DNA of 64,000 nucleotides from Myotis daubentonii (taxonomy: Eukaryota; Chordata; Mammalia; Chiroptera; Vespertilionidae). The translations under genes and the position numbers were made by a program. The notes below the pieces were generated by a model. That model was not told where the DNA came from. It searched no databases and was given only the letters and a program-made list of their open reading frames with translations. The DNA is taken from positions 41,540,796-41,604,795 of the forward strand of contig NC_081842.1 in the NCBI RefSeq assembly GCF_963259705.1, written 5' to 3'. Positions 32,214 to 43,825 of this stretch are shown here, piece by piece; positions within the stretch are counted from its first letter, which is position 1, and each line of letters opens with the position of its first letter.

Positions 32214-34100
32214 TGCATGAAGAGAATTACTTGTTTCTTAGCTTTGTCCGCTGAAAGGACCTAGAAGCAATGCCCAATCCAGAAGCAATAGACACCCTTA
32301 TCATGCAAATGGTGATCTTTAGATACAACTTCCCATTAAAAGGAACCAAGGATCCTTGGGAAAATGGCTGACTCTGGGTGTGGGGCAGGCAATCTACAGC
32401 TTGTCATACCAGAACGCAAGAAAAATTAGGACTATTAGAATTTTGCCCAATAAACTCACTCGCCAACTTGTAAAGGTCTCCACTGGTTAACGATAGAATA
32501 ATTGGAGCAGCAATAACAATAATATCTAAAAATGGATTGAAACATAACAAGTATGTTTTAATTTGTGAGTTTGTGACACTTTAAAAATGTTTTGATTACA
32601 TTGGGAAAATTTTAGAGATTTAATTCATTATTTAAAAACTGGTTAACACAGGGAAAGAAATATTTATTCTGCCTCAAGGTAAACAAATAGTTGTTAAAAA
32701 AAAAATACTTCTTTGGAGAAGTGTTCCAGCTAGTAAATGCAAAAGGGATAATAAGAGTGCATTTTGCAGCTCTTAATGAATTAAAGGATCTAGGCAATGA
32801 TCATTAATGGCTGTTAACATGTCAAAAAGAGAGACAACCAGACATTTTATGCCTCCTGATGGATGTACACAAAATAAAATATTCTTGCTTAAAAAAAGTC
32901 AGACCTCAATCTGATCAAGCCTCTATTGCAAGAAAACATTCTCAGCAATACTAAAAGACTATGAATAGCAAAATGTACAAACAAAAAACTAGACAAACTT
33001 TAAAAAGAAAAAAGATGAAAGAGAACATATAGATTAAATGAGGCTTAAGAGATATATTAATCAATTGCAATTTATGTACCTTATTTGGATCCTAATTTAA
33101 ACAAACAATATATGTCCAAAACAGTCAGGAAATATTTAACTGAGATACATATTAAAATATTTACAGAAGAAAGTTAATATTAGATTAGTGAATGTTGCTC
33201 TAATAGCTATGTGATTTCTATGCAAAATCTCAGTTATTATAGTTTTTAAATTAAAATGCTTTCTGGAGTATCTGATATAATTATAGACATTCTGACCAAC
33301 ATTTTAATTAATCCTACTTATGATTTATCTTTCATAATATATTCTAAAAGAATATTACTTCTCTCCAAAGAACCCAGCTTGATTTGGTCACTTATAAATC
33401 ATCTCACTTTTTTGTTATTATTATGCTTTTTTAAAAAAACTAAACACCCATTCAGGAAAGCAAGATACATAATAAAGAAGACTTCAATCTAAAATGGACT
33501 TTTTAGGCATATCTTAGATGAAGATGAGAACATGATGAAACTTAAGTCAAATTTCATAATGAAAGGGACTGGATAATATTTTCAGAATAAAAAAAAAATC
33601 AAAATATACAGCCAGGTAAGGTGGCTCTGGTCTGCTTTGCATGGTACAAACAGTCTGCAGAACATTGGGCACCATATGTGAAATGTGTCACATGCAGAAC
33701 TAATTAAGTTAGCAAGAAAGCAATTATGCATATTGTATATATATATATACATTGATATATAAATGTATATATAGATATACAGATTAATAGATCTACATAT
33801 AGATTGTATAAATAGAACACGGAGAATGTTTTAAAGGAATTTCTTTGATTATTTAGTACTGGGGGCTGGAGAGGTAGGTAAGTAAGCACATGACCCAAAT
33901 CCATTGGGTGGTCCTTGAGCCAGCGTGGAGCAGGAGTGACAAGGCAATCCAGTTGAGACACAAATAAGAAGCCTGTATGTGAAAAGTAGTGATAAAGTCT
34001 CAGCATATGTATGAGTGAGGATTTGATGATAAATAATGAAATATTTATTATGCTTTTTCTCAGACTTTTGGGTCTCAGACACACTTAAGAGAATCTTTTA
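32214..34100. other. Gene-free AT-rich interval
   Basis: About 1.9 kb without a recognised exon or repeat family. A TA-rich stretch of simple character lies at 33733-33815. The 126-codon minus-strand frame at 33704 runs through that stretch and is not recognisable. Confidence 0.4.
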
Positions 34101-34307
34101 GCCTGGCTGGCATGGCTCAGTGGTTTAACGTCGACTTACGAACCAGGAGATCATGGTTTGATTTTTTTGTCAGACCACATGCCAGGGTTGTGGGTTCAAT
34201 TCCCAGTAGTAGGTGTGTAGGAGGTAGCCAATCAATGATTCTCTCTCATCATTGATGTTTCTATCTCTCTCTCCCTTTTCCGCTGAAATAAGTAAAAATA
34301 TATTTTA
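34101..34307 (+). repeat. VES SINE
   Basis: Head 'gcctggctggcatggctcag', B-box region decayed, 'aggaggtagccaatcaatg', pyrimidine tract and tail TAAAAATATATTTTAAAA. Imperfect flanking duplication around 'agaatctttta' / 'aaaatgtttta'. Confidence 0.9.
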
Positions 34308-34539
34308 AAAGAAAATGTTTTAAACAATGGTGTTGGCATAGGGCTATCAACTTTCTCTTTTTTAAAATAAATGTATTTTAAATTACCATCTACTATCTTT
34401 GTCACTTTATTGAAAAATGATATTTTAATGAAAAAAGTAGGAAAGACATAACTTTGAAAAGAAAAGGAAAATAGTCCCTTTTAAATTACAGATTAATGAC
34501 AGGTATCAGTCTGGATACCATTTTAGCAGAGCTAAACTT

Positions 34540-35075
34540 TTATTAAATTATTTTAAAACTCAAATTATATAAATAAGTTATAGTCACAATATAGAAAACT
34601 TGAAAGAACATGGAAAATCACGAAGAAAGAAAGTTTGAATCTCCCCATCCAAAGGTAACCACATCTTGGTATGCATGCACTTGGTATTTTCAATAGGTAG
34701 TTGATAATTTTCATTACCCAAAAGCTATTTCTCTATATATACTTTTCTTATATTTTTTACTTAGCACTGTATCACAAATATTTTTCAAGGAAATATATAT
34801 TCTTCTACAACATGATTTTTAATAACTGCACAATATTATACAGAGGTGGTCAAAAGTAGGTTTATAGTTTTGAGTACATGAAATGCAGAGTTTATTCTTG
34901 TATTATTACTTATTAATTATCATATTATTTTCCATACGAACAACTATAAACCTACTTTTGCTCACCCCTGTATTTGTATAAGTACAGAATAATTTACTTA
35001 ATCAATTCTCTCATTGTTGTTTTTCTTTCAAATTTTGCTCTATTGTAAGCAATACTTGAATTTCCTCAGGTATCT
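34540..35075 (-). repeat. L1 fragment, antisense, split by a MITE
   Basis: 'gtaaccacatcttggtatgc', 'ttttcattacccaaaagcta', 'ttctacaacatgatttttaa' and, after the MITE, 'aatcaattctctcattgttg' match a reversed L1 3' region. The mariner MITE at 34841-34970 lies inside. Confidence 0.6.
34841..34970. mobile_element. Tc1/mariner-type MITE (130 bp)
   Basis: Terminal inverted repeats of about 29 bp: the left end begins CAGAGGTGGTCAAAAGTAGG, the complement of the right end begins CAGGGGTGAGCAAAAGTAGG, and both continue into TTTATAGTT. Flanked by TA on each side (34839-34840, 34971-34972), the Tc1/mariner target. Too short to encode a transposase. Confidence 0.9.
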
Positions 35076-35680
35076 TCAGCCAGTGGGTACAGCCGGGGTC
35101 TACTTAACAGTAGCAGCATACCTGTCACCATTTCTTGTCCTCCACCCCCATCCATGCAGACTCTCAGCCTGAACATTTACAGAAGTCCCTGGGGATAGAA
35201 CCTTCACATGAGTTCACTAACAATTTGACTCCCGTTGGGGTAATGGCTCTTCTTGTGAACATTCTCGGAGCACATTGGTGTCCTCTGGAAACCACTGGTG
35301 TCGCCAATAAGCTTTAAGTAGTCCACATTCCATTTAATATTTGGAGGAAGCCTAACTCCCATGACCATTTGTGTTATTTTGTGTGAGAGGGATTCAGACC
35401 ACCCATTGCTGCTTAATGCACAAGGCCCTCCCCTGCCCCCCCATAAAAACAGTCCCTTCAGCTTCTGCCTGCAGTGCTCTTTCTGACATCTCAGACACGA
35501 ATGTCTGGATTGTCGGGGCAGACACGATGTGGCCCTAGAGATGCCCTGCTTCCTCACGCTAACCCCGACAAAGCTGTGAACACCCTTTTCAGCACAGGCA
35601 GGACTCCGGCTTTGAGGAGCACTTCGGGCACCTCTTCACCCAGAAGTGAATTCCTATGTACATTTTAAAGGCCTTTAATG
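35076..35680. other. Gene-free interval
   Basis: No repeat recognised. A 117-codon minus-strand frame (35204-35557) and a 64-codon plus frame have no recognisable product. Confidence 0.4.
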
Positions 35681-35681
35681 T

Positions 35682-36040
35682 TGTTATAGGCTGAATTTCA
35701 TCTTTACCAAATGTATGTGTTGAAGTCCTAACCCCCTGCAACTTGGTATGCATATTGGGAGATTGGGCCATTAAAGAGGTGATTAAGTTAAAATCAGACC
35801 GTTAGGGCAGGTTCTAATCTAGTCATACGGGTGTCCTTACAAGAGGAGGAAATTGGGAAACACACACACAAAGAAGAGTATACAAGCCTTTGGAGGCCTC
35901 AGGAGAAACCACACCAAACCTGCTGACATGCTGATCTCAGACTGCCAGCCTTCAAAACTGTGAAAAATAAATTCCTGTTGTTTCAGTCACTCAGCCTGTG
36001 GTCATTCATCTGTTATGGCAGCCCTAGGAAATGAATGCAA
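35682..36040 (+). repeat. MLT1-type LTR (ERVL-MaLR)
   Basis: Begins TGTTATAGGCTGAATTTC, contains 'gttgaagtcctaacccc', 'gtgtccttacaagaggagg', the polyadenylation region 'aactgtgaaaaataaattcc' and ends 'ttatggcagccctaggaaat'. This is the layout of old mammalian MaLR solitary LTRs. No internal retroviral genes are adjacent. Confidence 0.85.
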
Positions 36041-36041
36041 A

Positions 36042-36560
36042 TATATACTCTAGATTTGGGCAAATCACTTTTCATTTTCCATAGCATTGTCTCCTTGTAT
36101 TGTTACTATGAAATTGCAGACTGAAAATTTAGGGAGGACTTGAAGTTCCATCGATGAACACTGACAACAAGCCGTTCTCCCTGGGATGGAGCACAGAGAT
36201 TTTTACTAAAAATGCTGAAATTGCACCCAGACTTCTGAATCATTCTCTGAGAATGGGGCCCACATTTGTATTGCACACAAGTCTGGCCCATATTTCTAGA
36301 ACCTTCCCGTTAAAAAGACCACTAACAGCTTTCACTGGATAATAAGAATAGAGGGGAAAAGGTATCATCCCTAATTAATGGCTGAGCAGGCAGTAAAACA
36401 GAGGCCTCCTGAGGGCTCTTTCCAAGCAACTGCACCCACCCTCTCCTCTGTGTAATGTGGGTGCCAGTTCCTGCCTCCAGTTTATGTCAATAAGGATTTC
36501 TCATCAATCCACCCCCAAGATGTTGCTTGCCCTGAAGTGACAATTACAATAATGAGAATG
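36042..36560. other. Gene-free interval
   Basis: Nothing recognised. Confidence 0.4.
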
Positions 36561-36564
36561 TAGA

Positions 36565-36765
36565 TGAAAATTACAATAGGCGCTAGTATTTATTGAGCAC
36601 TTTCATGCTAAGCATTCTGAAAAGGGAATTGAAAAGTTAACTCATTTAATCTTTACTGCAACCCAGAGAGATGTTATTATTCCCACTTATCAGATGAGGA
36701 AATGAAGGCACAGACTTAGGTTCATAACATAGTATCAGAACAAAGTGCAAACCCTGACTTGGAAC
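36565..36765 (-). repeat. MIR SINE, antisense
   Basis: 'agtatttattgagcactttc', 'taactcatttaatctttact' and 'cagatgaggaaatgaaggca' are in clear reversed MIR order. Confidence 0.88.
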
Positions 36766-37262
36766 CCCATCTAAATGATTCAAAAAGAGAACATTAAACT
36801 CCTAAGAGATTTTCAAAGAACAGGATCATATTTCAAAACATAAGTGTGCTCTATGTGGAATGAGGTCAACTATGGAAGATCAGGGATAGATTTAGACCCA
36901 GCCATTGGAAGGGAAGGTACTGAGTGTGGGTCTTGAGAGGTAGCTCAGGTCATAGGGAACCCGTGGTACCCAAAGTGCTTGACAGCAGATGAAAGATGGT
37001 AGTCCTTGCAGCCTGGGGTGTGAGTTCCACAAAGAGCCATAAGGAGCTTCTGTAAGTCAAGGAGAACCAAGACAATGCAGACTCTCATTCTGGGAAAAAC
37101 ATGGACAGACAGATTGTTGGCACTAGGATTTCATACAGGGAAAAAGACAGGGGTCAAGAGTAAAACTAGACTGGCTATAAGAGTGGCCTGTCACAGTGTC
37201 ACTAAATGATTGGAATAGGACTGCTTAAGGTCACTCCTTAGATGGCCTACAGCTCAGTGTCT

Positions 37263-37263
<1 letters not shown>
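36766..37263. other. Gene-free interval
   Basis: Unassigned. Some phrases may be decayed L2 antisense. Confidence 0.35.

Positions 37264-37264
<1 letters not shown>

Positions 37265-37312
<48 letters not shown>
37265..37312. repeat. (GT)24 microsatellite
   Basis: Uninterrupted 48-bp GT run. The open frame starting at 37267 simply translates it as Cys-Val repeats. Confidence 0.97.
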
Positions 37313-37314
<2 letters not shown>

Positions 37315-37437
37315 CCTGATTGGGGCACATTTAGCTGTAGGAGCTCATTGATTAACCAATCCCAGGATCATCACTGGGACCAAGAGAATATCCTTTGGAA
37401 TCAGACAGAGGCAAATGTGAACTCTAGCTCTTTCTTT

Positions 37438-37642
37438 TTCATTAATTTCAGAGAGGAAGGAAGAGGGAGAGAGAGAGAGAGAAACATCAATGATGAGAGA
37501 GAATCATTGATCGGCTGCCTCCTGCATGCCCCCCTCTGGGGATCGAGCTGGCAACCTGGGCATGTGCCCTTGGCCAGAGTCAAACCCGGGACCCTTCAGT
37601 CCACAGGGTGACACTCTATCCATTGTGCCAAACCAGCTAGGG
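37438..37642 (-). repeat. VES SINE, antisense
   Basis: Reversed tail, purine tract with GA repeats, 'gatcggctgcctcctgcatg', and head 'gtgccaaaccagctagggc'. Perfect 16-bp target duplication CTCTAGCTCTTTCTTT (37422-37437 and 37643-37658), one of the clearest in the window. Confidence 0.97.
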
Positions 37643-37659
37643 CTCTAGCTCTTTCTTTA

Positions 37660-39190
37660 CTAGCTTTTGGACTCTCACAAATTATTTAACTTATTCTGAG
37701 CCCAGGATTTATAGGATTCTGTAAACTTTCACATTGGGCTTTCATCAGAACATGCACATTTTTTCTTCCTAATTAAAAATATTTATAGTTGTATTGCTAG
37801 AAGTTCACTTTTGAAAGCTTCTCATTAGTAAAACAGTACCTGTGGTGTGATGGGAACTCAAGAAAGAATGTACTGAAATCAATAAATCAATCAATGCATT
37901 ATTAGATGAATTTAGCCTCAAACACTCTCCATATATGGATCTGAGACCAGGGGTGGAGAGGTGGGGGTCATAGCTATGTCATCTTTTGACTTACTGAAGT
38001 CTGGCTCTCTAAACTCTAGATTTTCTTTGGTATTCCTTTTCTTAACTGGTAGGAATACACTCCACCTATCCTCCCAATGTTCTTGCCACTTCCTTTTCAT
38101 CCAATTCTTCTCCTTTGGCTTCTTTCATCTGAATTTCAATTAAGATAGTTGGCCTGGAGAAAGTTGGGAATAAATTCCACTTCTTATAATTATAAGGAAA
38201 AAAATAATTTTATAGATATTTTTAAAGATATATTAGAGAAAGCATTACTATTATTGGGATCAAAGGACTATATTGCCTGATTCTGGCATAGAATTCAGAG
38301 AAAGGCCCAGCTTGGGAATAAAATAGAGTAGTCACAGGACAAGGTCCTGAGCGTTGTACTTCATCTACTTAGTGCTACTCTAACCCCAACTTTCTCATAA
38401 TATCTTTCCATTGAATTCCTTATCATCATAGGCAGTTTTTTATGCAACTCATGCTTCTGTATGTCACACTAAAATAAAACAAGTACCAGCCAAATGCCAT
38501 AAACCACCCAGAAGTCTCTTCGCTCCTTTGAGGAGACCAACAAATCTATTCTTATTGGTATTCCTGTTAAATCCTTATAAACAGTGTTTAGTCTTCCATG
38601 GCCATTTAAGAGACTTTTATATGGTTTTTGAAATGCTCTCCAGCCATACTGCTTTTATCTTTTTTTTCTTCATTGATTTTTCTCCTTAAGACTTTATTCA
38701 CTCTTCTGAGGTTGCTACAGTCAAGAGAGAAATTCTGAAGATCACATAGAGATAACATTCTTCACCCAGACTGGGTCACATGCATCTCACATAAGAATGC
38801 CAGCTTCCTGCAGATAACTGGTCCTTTCCTGCATTTCGAGCCCTTTCAGTCTCTCTGTTCATTTTTTTTCTTCTATCCCTTAGTATTTGAGACGTAATCT
38901 TTCCTCAGTTTTATTCTTCATGCTGAGCTCATCTGAAATGTCCCAATAATTGTTACCAGCTAAATCTAGTTTCATCGTTCTGAAAATTCCTCATTGAAAC
39001 CAGCCCTGTAGAATACGAATCTGATCATTTATGCAGGTTAATGTGACATTTGGGCTGTAGCTTTGCTAATACACTATCATATAAGCATAGATAATTCCTG
39101 GGTGGATTTGATAATATTTCTAAGAGATACAAGGCATATGACATCTAGCTAACTGCTTTAACAAAACACCATTTAACTTGATTAAAGCAT
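37660..39190. other. Gene-free interval
   Basis: 1.5 kb of AT-rich sequence. No repeat family or exon recognised. Confidence 0.4.
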
Positions 39191-39199
39191 CATCTAAGT

Positions 39200-39421
39200 C
39201 GGTGGTTCTCAACCTTGGCTGCACATTAGAATCACCTGGGAATCTTTTTAAAATCCTGATTTCCGGGCCTCATCCTCCAAAAATTCTGTTTCTTTGTTAT
39301 GGGGTGGGGCCACAACATTAGTAACAAAGAAACAGAATTTCCGGAGGATGAGGCCCGGAAATCAGGATTTTAAAGAGATTCTCAGGTGATTCTAATGTGC
39401 AGCCAAGGTTGAGAACCACTG
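39200..39421. mobile_element. Foldback hAT element (long hairpin), copy 1
   Basis: Two ~100-bp arms are near-perfect inverted copies around a ~21-bp centre (39300-39320), so the whole element could fold into one hairpin. Ends read CGGTGGTTCTCAACC and GGTTGAGAACCACTG. Perfect 8-bp duplication ATCTAAGT (39192-39199, 39422-39429). The ends resemble MER5/Charlie-type hATs. No coding capacity. Confidence 0.93.
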
Positions 39422-39584
39422 ATCTAAGTGGAAATCTTTTTTTTAATCATGTGGTGATTAAACCTTTATAAAGTTTAATACTCTGCTGAAAACTACCTTT
39501 AGTTTTGATTGTTAGATAGACCAAGTTCTGGATGCACTAGGACAATGATAGCTTAATCTATTTTATATTCCAGATGTTGTGTCT

Positions 39585-39835
39585 ATAAATTATCTGAGTT
39601 CCTATGATGTGCTAGGAATTCTGTGAGGTATTGCATATAGAATTTAAGAGAATGTCAAGTCACTGTAAATATGGATATATTACAAATAGGCAAACAAATG
39701 AATGACATCATAACAAACATATATTTGAAGTATATATACTAGGGTTGAGTTTGGGGAGTCAGAGAAGGTTTCCTGAGGGAGGTGACATTTGATATATTAG
39801 ATTGAAATCTCTTTGAGGGAGACTATTAATTTATT
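39585..39835 (-). repeat. L2 remnant, antisense
   Basis: 'gatgtgctaggaattctgtg' and 'tttcctgagggaggtgacat' match reversed L2 3' blocks in order. Weak. Confidence 0.45.
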
Positions 39836-40475
39836 CCTTTACAAGTTCTGCTTTTATCCCTTAGGCTGAAGTCATCATCATTATTATTGTCACATTAAAT
39901 TACTTATAGTCTTGTCATTTAGAAGATGCTAGCAACATTTCACAACTTATTCCAATTGTCCTCCCAGTATTTGGGATAAGAGGGGTACAAGGCACGTACG
40001 CAAAAAAAAAGTAAAGTTGATTTGAAAACTTTTTTTCCTTCCTCCTGGTATCCTATTTCTCCCCCGAGTCTATTGGCATCAACCCTGTGTCTTAATCTGG
40101 CTAGACCCCATTAAAGTATGAATTGCTAAGTAAAGGTCTAACTTTCGTTCTTCCATATGTTTGCATTTTAACTGAGCAATAGAAAAACCAAATGCCTGGG
40201 AACTGCAGAGCAGTAAAGCTATAATGATGGAGTGATTGGCAGTAGGGTTGATGTTTGGAGAGCAGAGTGCCACTGGGGCCACTTCTACAGATTAAATAAT
40301 GTAGGAGCCAAGGCACAGTGTACTCATAAAATTAGTGATGGGATAAACATCTCTATTAGATTGATTTAATGGGTACATTGATTTTCCTCAAGGTCACAGA
40401 ACAAAAAAATGCAGTTGGCAGGAATCAAAGTCTCTTAATTTCTCTGTTTCTAGTTCTATTAGACAATCCTACATT
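39836..40475. other. Gene-free interval
   Basis: No recognised feature. Confidence 0.4.
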
Positions 40476-40479
40476 ACTT

Positions 40480-40750
40480 TATTATTATTATTATTATTAT
40501 TATTATTTTAAATTCTCAACCAAAGATATTTCCATTGATTTTTAGAGAGAGAGGAAGAAAGAGGAAAAGACACGGAGAAATATTGATGTGAGAGAAGCCC
40601 ATCATTTGGTTGCCTCCTGCACAAGCCTCAATCAGGGCCCGGGCCAGGGAGGAGCCTGCCATCCAGGTACATGCCCTTGACCAGAATCAAACCCAGGATC
40701 CTTCAGTCTGTAGGCCAACACTCTATCCACTGAGCCAAACAGACTCAGGC
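40480..40750 (-). repeat. VES SINE, antisense, with (TAA)n tail
   Basis: The reversed tail is a ~29-bp ATT/TTA repeat (40480-40508), followed by 'ttccattgatttttagagag', the central block and 'gagccaaacagactcaggc'. The tail expansion is a microsatellite grown from the SINE 3' end. Confidence 0.9.
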
Positions 40751-40819
40751 TATTATTTGTTAATTTTATTAATTTAAATGGTTCAATTAATAATGATATT
40801 CACTGTGTGGTGATTTGTA

Positions 40820-40990
40820 ATTTGGACTCTTGTTCTCATGTATATTATCGAATCCCTAAACAACCAGGTGAGAAAACTGAGGTTGCGAGGGGTTGAGAGG
40901 CTTGCCCTAGATCACATAGCTGGTGGTAGAGTTGGAACTGGTCTGATATGTGAGGGCCCGGGGTCTGTCACTGTCACCTCTCCTTTGACA
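40820..40990 (-). repeat. MIR SINE, antisense
   Basis: 'ggtgagaaaactgaggttgc', 'cttgccctagatcacatagc' and 'ggtggtagagttggaactgg' are in reversed MIR order. Confidence 0.75.
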
Positions 40991-42480
40991 GGGTGGAAGC
41001 TGCTGATCTGTTGACCTTGGCACAATCCTACCACTGCCCACTGTGTGGCCAATTGATAAAACCAGTCTTCCATGCAGAGGTAGCTCTTCTGTGGTCAAGG
41101 ACATAAAACACCTGTGTTCTGAGACCAGAATTTCCCCCAAATCCTCTTAAGTTCCGCCCCAAGAACATAGAATTTATAAAGCCCGGGTTTTCTAACTTTT
41201 ACTATTTTTGCATTTATTTTTTGTATATTTATGACACCAACATAGAAGTCATGCAGTGTCCATAGCAACTCAAGGCACAGAGGCCCCAGAGACCCTGGAT
41301 ACAACAAATCCGCACCCTCCCCTCCCTCCTCAAGTGGTATTAGTGGACTTCCTGTGTGATTCTGACGTGGAGTCAGCTGAAGTCGTAAGAGTTGGCAACC
41401 AGCTCCCCTCCATAGATGGCATTTATTTAGGAAGCATGACTGGTGGTTTCATACATTGGAGAAAAGGGGGGGAGGGAGCCAAAGAGAGGAGGAGGAGCCC
41501 TCGGCAGAATTCCAAGTTCCGTGGCACTGGCCCCACGGAACTTTGGAAACAAGAATCAGGCTTGGGCTGCACAGGTTCCAAGTCACAGGGCTTCCATGGC
41601 TGGCAAGCGTCAAGCCGGAAATTCAGTTGAATAGAGCCCTAAATGTTTTTTTGTTTGACATTCATGCTTAACAGAAAATGATGAATCCATTAGCAACTCC
41701 TTCCGTTGCCAAAAGAAACAGACTTGCACTTGTAGATTGCTTTCATTCTGCACTATCAAGCCACTGCATGTGCTGCTTTCACAAAGCTGCCAGTCATCTA
41801 TCATTTTTAAATGGGTTTAGAGGTACAGTCGTCTTTGTCTGGAGTGTGTGGATGTGTCAGCGTGAATGCGACTCATTAAAACAGACTGATCCAAACAGTT
41901 TAAATAGGATTCACAGTAGGGGGAAAATGTTTTATTTGAGGTTTGTTTGGAATTATTTTGAAGTTTGTCACTAATTTTGAAAAACAATGGGCTCATTTTC
42001 CTAACTTCTTTTTTTCCCCCTGAGATGTGTTCAAGTGAACAAATGGCTATATTATACACACTGTCTCAAAAACATGATCTTTTGGAAATAAGAAAGATTC
42101 TATGATGATGATGAAATTTGAACAGTTCCCTTGTGCTCTAGAACATTTCACATTCTTAAATGACTTTCTGAAACTTCCCCAAGTTTCTCTGTCTCTCCTC
42201 AGTCCCTGACCCTCAACCCATAAATGACATCTTTGAGCATAATCTTTAGACCCATTTTTCATCATTTCAATTAAACTCTCAAGAAATACCTTTTGAAGTC
42301 AATGATTTAACATATGGATTAAATCTTCCATAAAATGGGTTCAAATATTAGGAGGAAAGCACCTGGTTATATGCCCATATGCATCTGGGTTCCATAGGAT
42401 ATTGTTTGTTTAAAATGCTTCAAGATGTTCAATAAAATTGAATGTAGCCATACTCATCCCCAGTGTGAACCTGTGGGCCT
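40991..42480. other. Gene-free interval with a short hairpin
   Basis: No repeat recognised. Frames of 124 codons (41256) and 98 codons (41678) are not recognisable. A 14-bp-arm hairpin lies at 41511-41547. Confidence 0.4.
41511..41547. other. Short inverted repeat (hairpin)
   Basis: TCCAAGTTCCGTGG (41511-41524) pairs with CCACGGAACTTTGGA (41533-41547) with one bulged base and an 8-base loop. It lies in apparently single-copy DNA and is not part of a recognised transposon. Confidence 0.5.
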
Positions 42481-42501
42481 TCAACTTGCTTCCCAATCTC
42501 T

Positions 42502-42504
<3 letters not shown>

Positions 42505-42577
<73 letters not shown>
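42505..42577. repeat. (TC)36 microsatellite
   Basis: 73-bp CT run. The minus-strand frame at 42410 reads it as Arg-Glu repeats and is not a gene. Confidence 0.97.
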
Positions 42578-42581
<4 letters not shown>

Positions 42582-42913
42582 ACTAATATTACATTCCTAA
42601 AGCAATAATAGAAGTGCAAATTGCAGGAATTAAGGTCCAAGAAGACCTTAGGTACATATCAATGAAGACGAAAGTAATTTGTCCAGAGTTTCAATACAAC
42701 TAGTACAGTTGATTTTTTTGAGTTTTACATGTGGTAACAGAGGGATATTCAAAATTTTTAACACCTGCAAGTCCTGGGCACAGCCAATCAGAACAATCAC
42801 CAGAGCAGGGTCCTGGAAGGCCCTTGCTAGGGCAAGTGTTAACCCTTAGGTTGCTGAATGCAGGAGATTCAGAGAGTCCCAGTGTTGACATCAAGGAGGC
42901 TGAGGCAGTAATT

Positions 42914-42954
42914 AGTGTGTGTGTGTGTGTGGCGGGGGGGGGGGGGGGGGGGGG
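42914..42954. repeat. (TG)9 followed by a G21 tract
   Basis: TG dinucleotides, then GGC and 21 consecutive G (42934-42954). Likely to form G-quadruplex or be a sequencing trouble spot. The true length is uncertain in any assembly. Confidence 0.9.
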
Positions 42955-42959
42955 TTAGA

Positions 42960-43528
42960 TGGAAACTGAGGATAGTTGCTATTTATACACCAGGAGAGCA
43001 GTATTTCAATATTTCAATGCACTGCTCTACCAGTATACATTGGTTGAATTCCAGTACTGTTTTTACCATCTCTTGTTCCTCATTGCATAGATTCCTTGGA
43101 TTAAGGGGGGAGAAGGGGGAGCAAGAATATTCCCATTATGTTTTGGCATCACTCTATAGTCTACCACTTCTTTCTGTGCAACACAAATCAACCAAGCACC
43201 TGGTAAGTCACCAAGGGCTGTTCAAGCTGCTCCATGGGAATAAAAGGTTGGAAAGTGAGGGATGAGGAATAAACCATAAGAAAATGGTGAAATCATGATT
43301 ATGATATTATAAAAAATATTTTAATATAAGAATAATGTCTTAGTCTTCATCCCATTTTACCCAAAGACTTATAGACTTGTAGCTCATGTGCAGAATAAAA
43401 TATGTAAAATATATATTTAACTTTTGTCAGGTTTTCTTTACAAAGCTAAAATAATTTGACATAAATTAACCTTTCAATCATTCATCACCACCATTAATCC
43501 CACAAAAGGTAAATTCAAGGCAAATGCT
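42960..43528. other. Gene-free interval
   Basis: No recognised feature. Confidence 0.4.
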
Positions 43529-43539
43529 ATAATACCCAT

Positions 43540-43736
43540 GCCCTGGCTGGCGGCTCAGTTAGCTGGAGTATCATCCTGTACAGCAAAAAGTTGTGGGTTT
43601 GATCCCCAGAGAGGGTGGGCATGGGAGACAACTGATCAATGTTTTTTTCTCACCTCTCTCTCTTTCTCTCTCCCCTTCCTCTCTCTCTAAAAAAATCAAT
43701 AAAATCATATCCTCAGGTGAGGATTAAGTATACTGT
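43540..43736 (+). repeat. VES SINE
   Basis: 'gccctggctggcggctcag', decayed centre, pyrimidine tract and the VES end 'cctcaggtgaggattaa'. Short imperfect duplication around ATACCCAT on each side. Confidence 0.88.
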
Positions 43737-43825
43737 GATACCCATTTTGCAGGTGGGTACCACTATATATAAAGTAATTTTCAGGACCCCAAGGCTCAAA
43801 CCAATCAATGACCATTTAAGTCAAG
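43737..43825 (-). repeat. Possible MIR fragment, antisense
   Basis: 'tacccattttgcaggtggg' and 'ccccaaggctcaaacc' are in MIR antisense order. It contains 43757-43781, an exact 25-bp match to a site inside the Helitron at 44463-44487. Confidence 0.4.

Noticed and set aside
31860..32254. Open frames of 91-121 codons suggesting a small gene
   Set aside because: One frame is the intact tail of the RPL18 retrocopy; the others are its shadows. Upstream stops and frameshifts break the full protein.
35682..36040. Possible endogenous retrovirus with genes
   Set aside because: Only an isolated old MaLR-type LTR is present; no internal coding sequence flanks it.
37267..37611. 114-codon frame starting with Cys-Val repeats
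   Set aside because: Translation of (GT)24 running into an antisense VES SINE.
41256..41630. 124-codon frame as a candidate exon
   Set aside because: Composition looks non-coding (mixed low-complexity, no known motif), with two other open frames overlapping it. No support for splicing seen.
42410..42640. Arg-Glu repeat protein on the minus strand
   Set aside because: Translation of a (TC)36 microsatellite.
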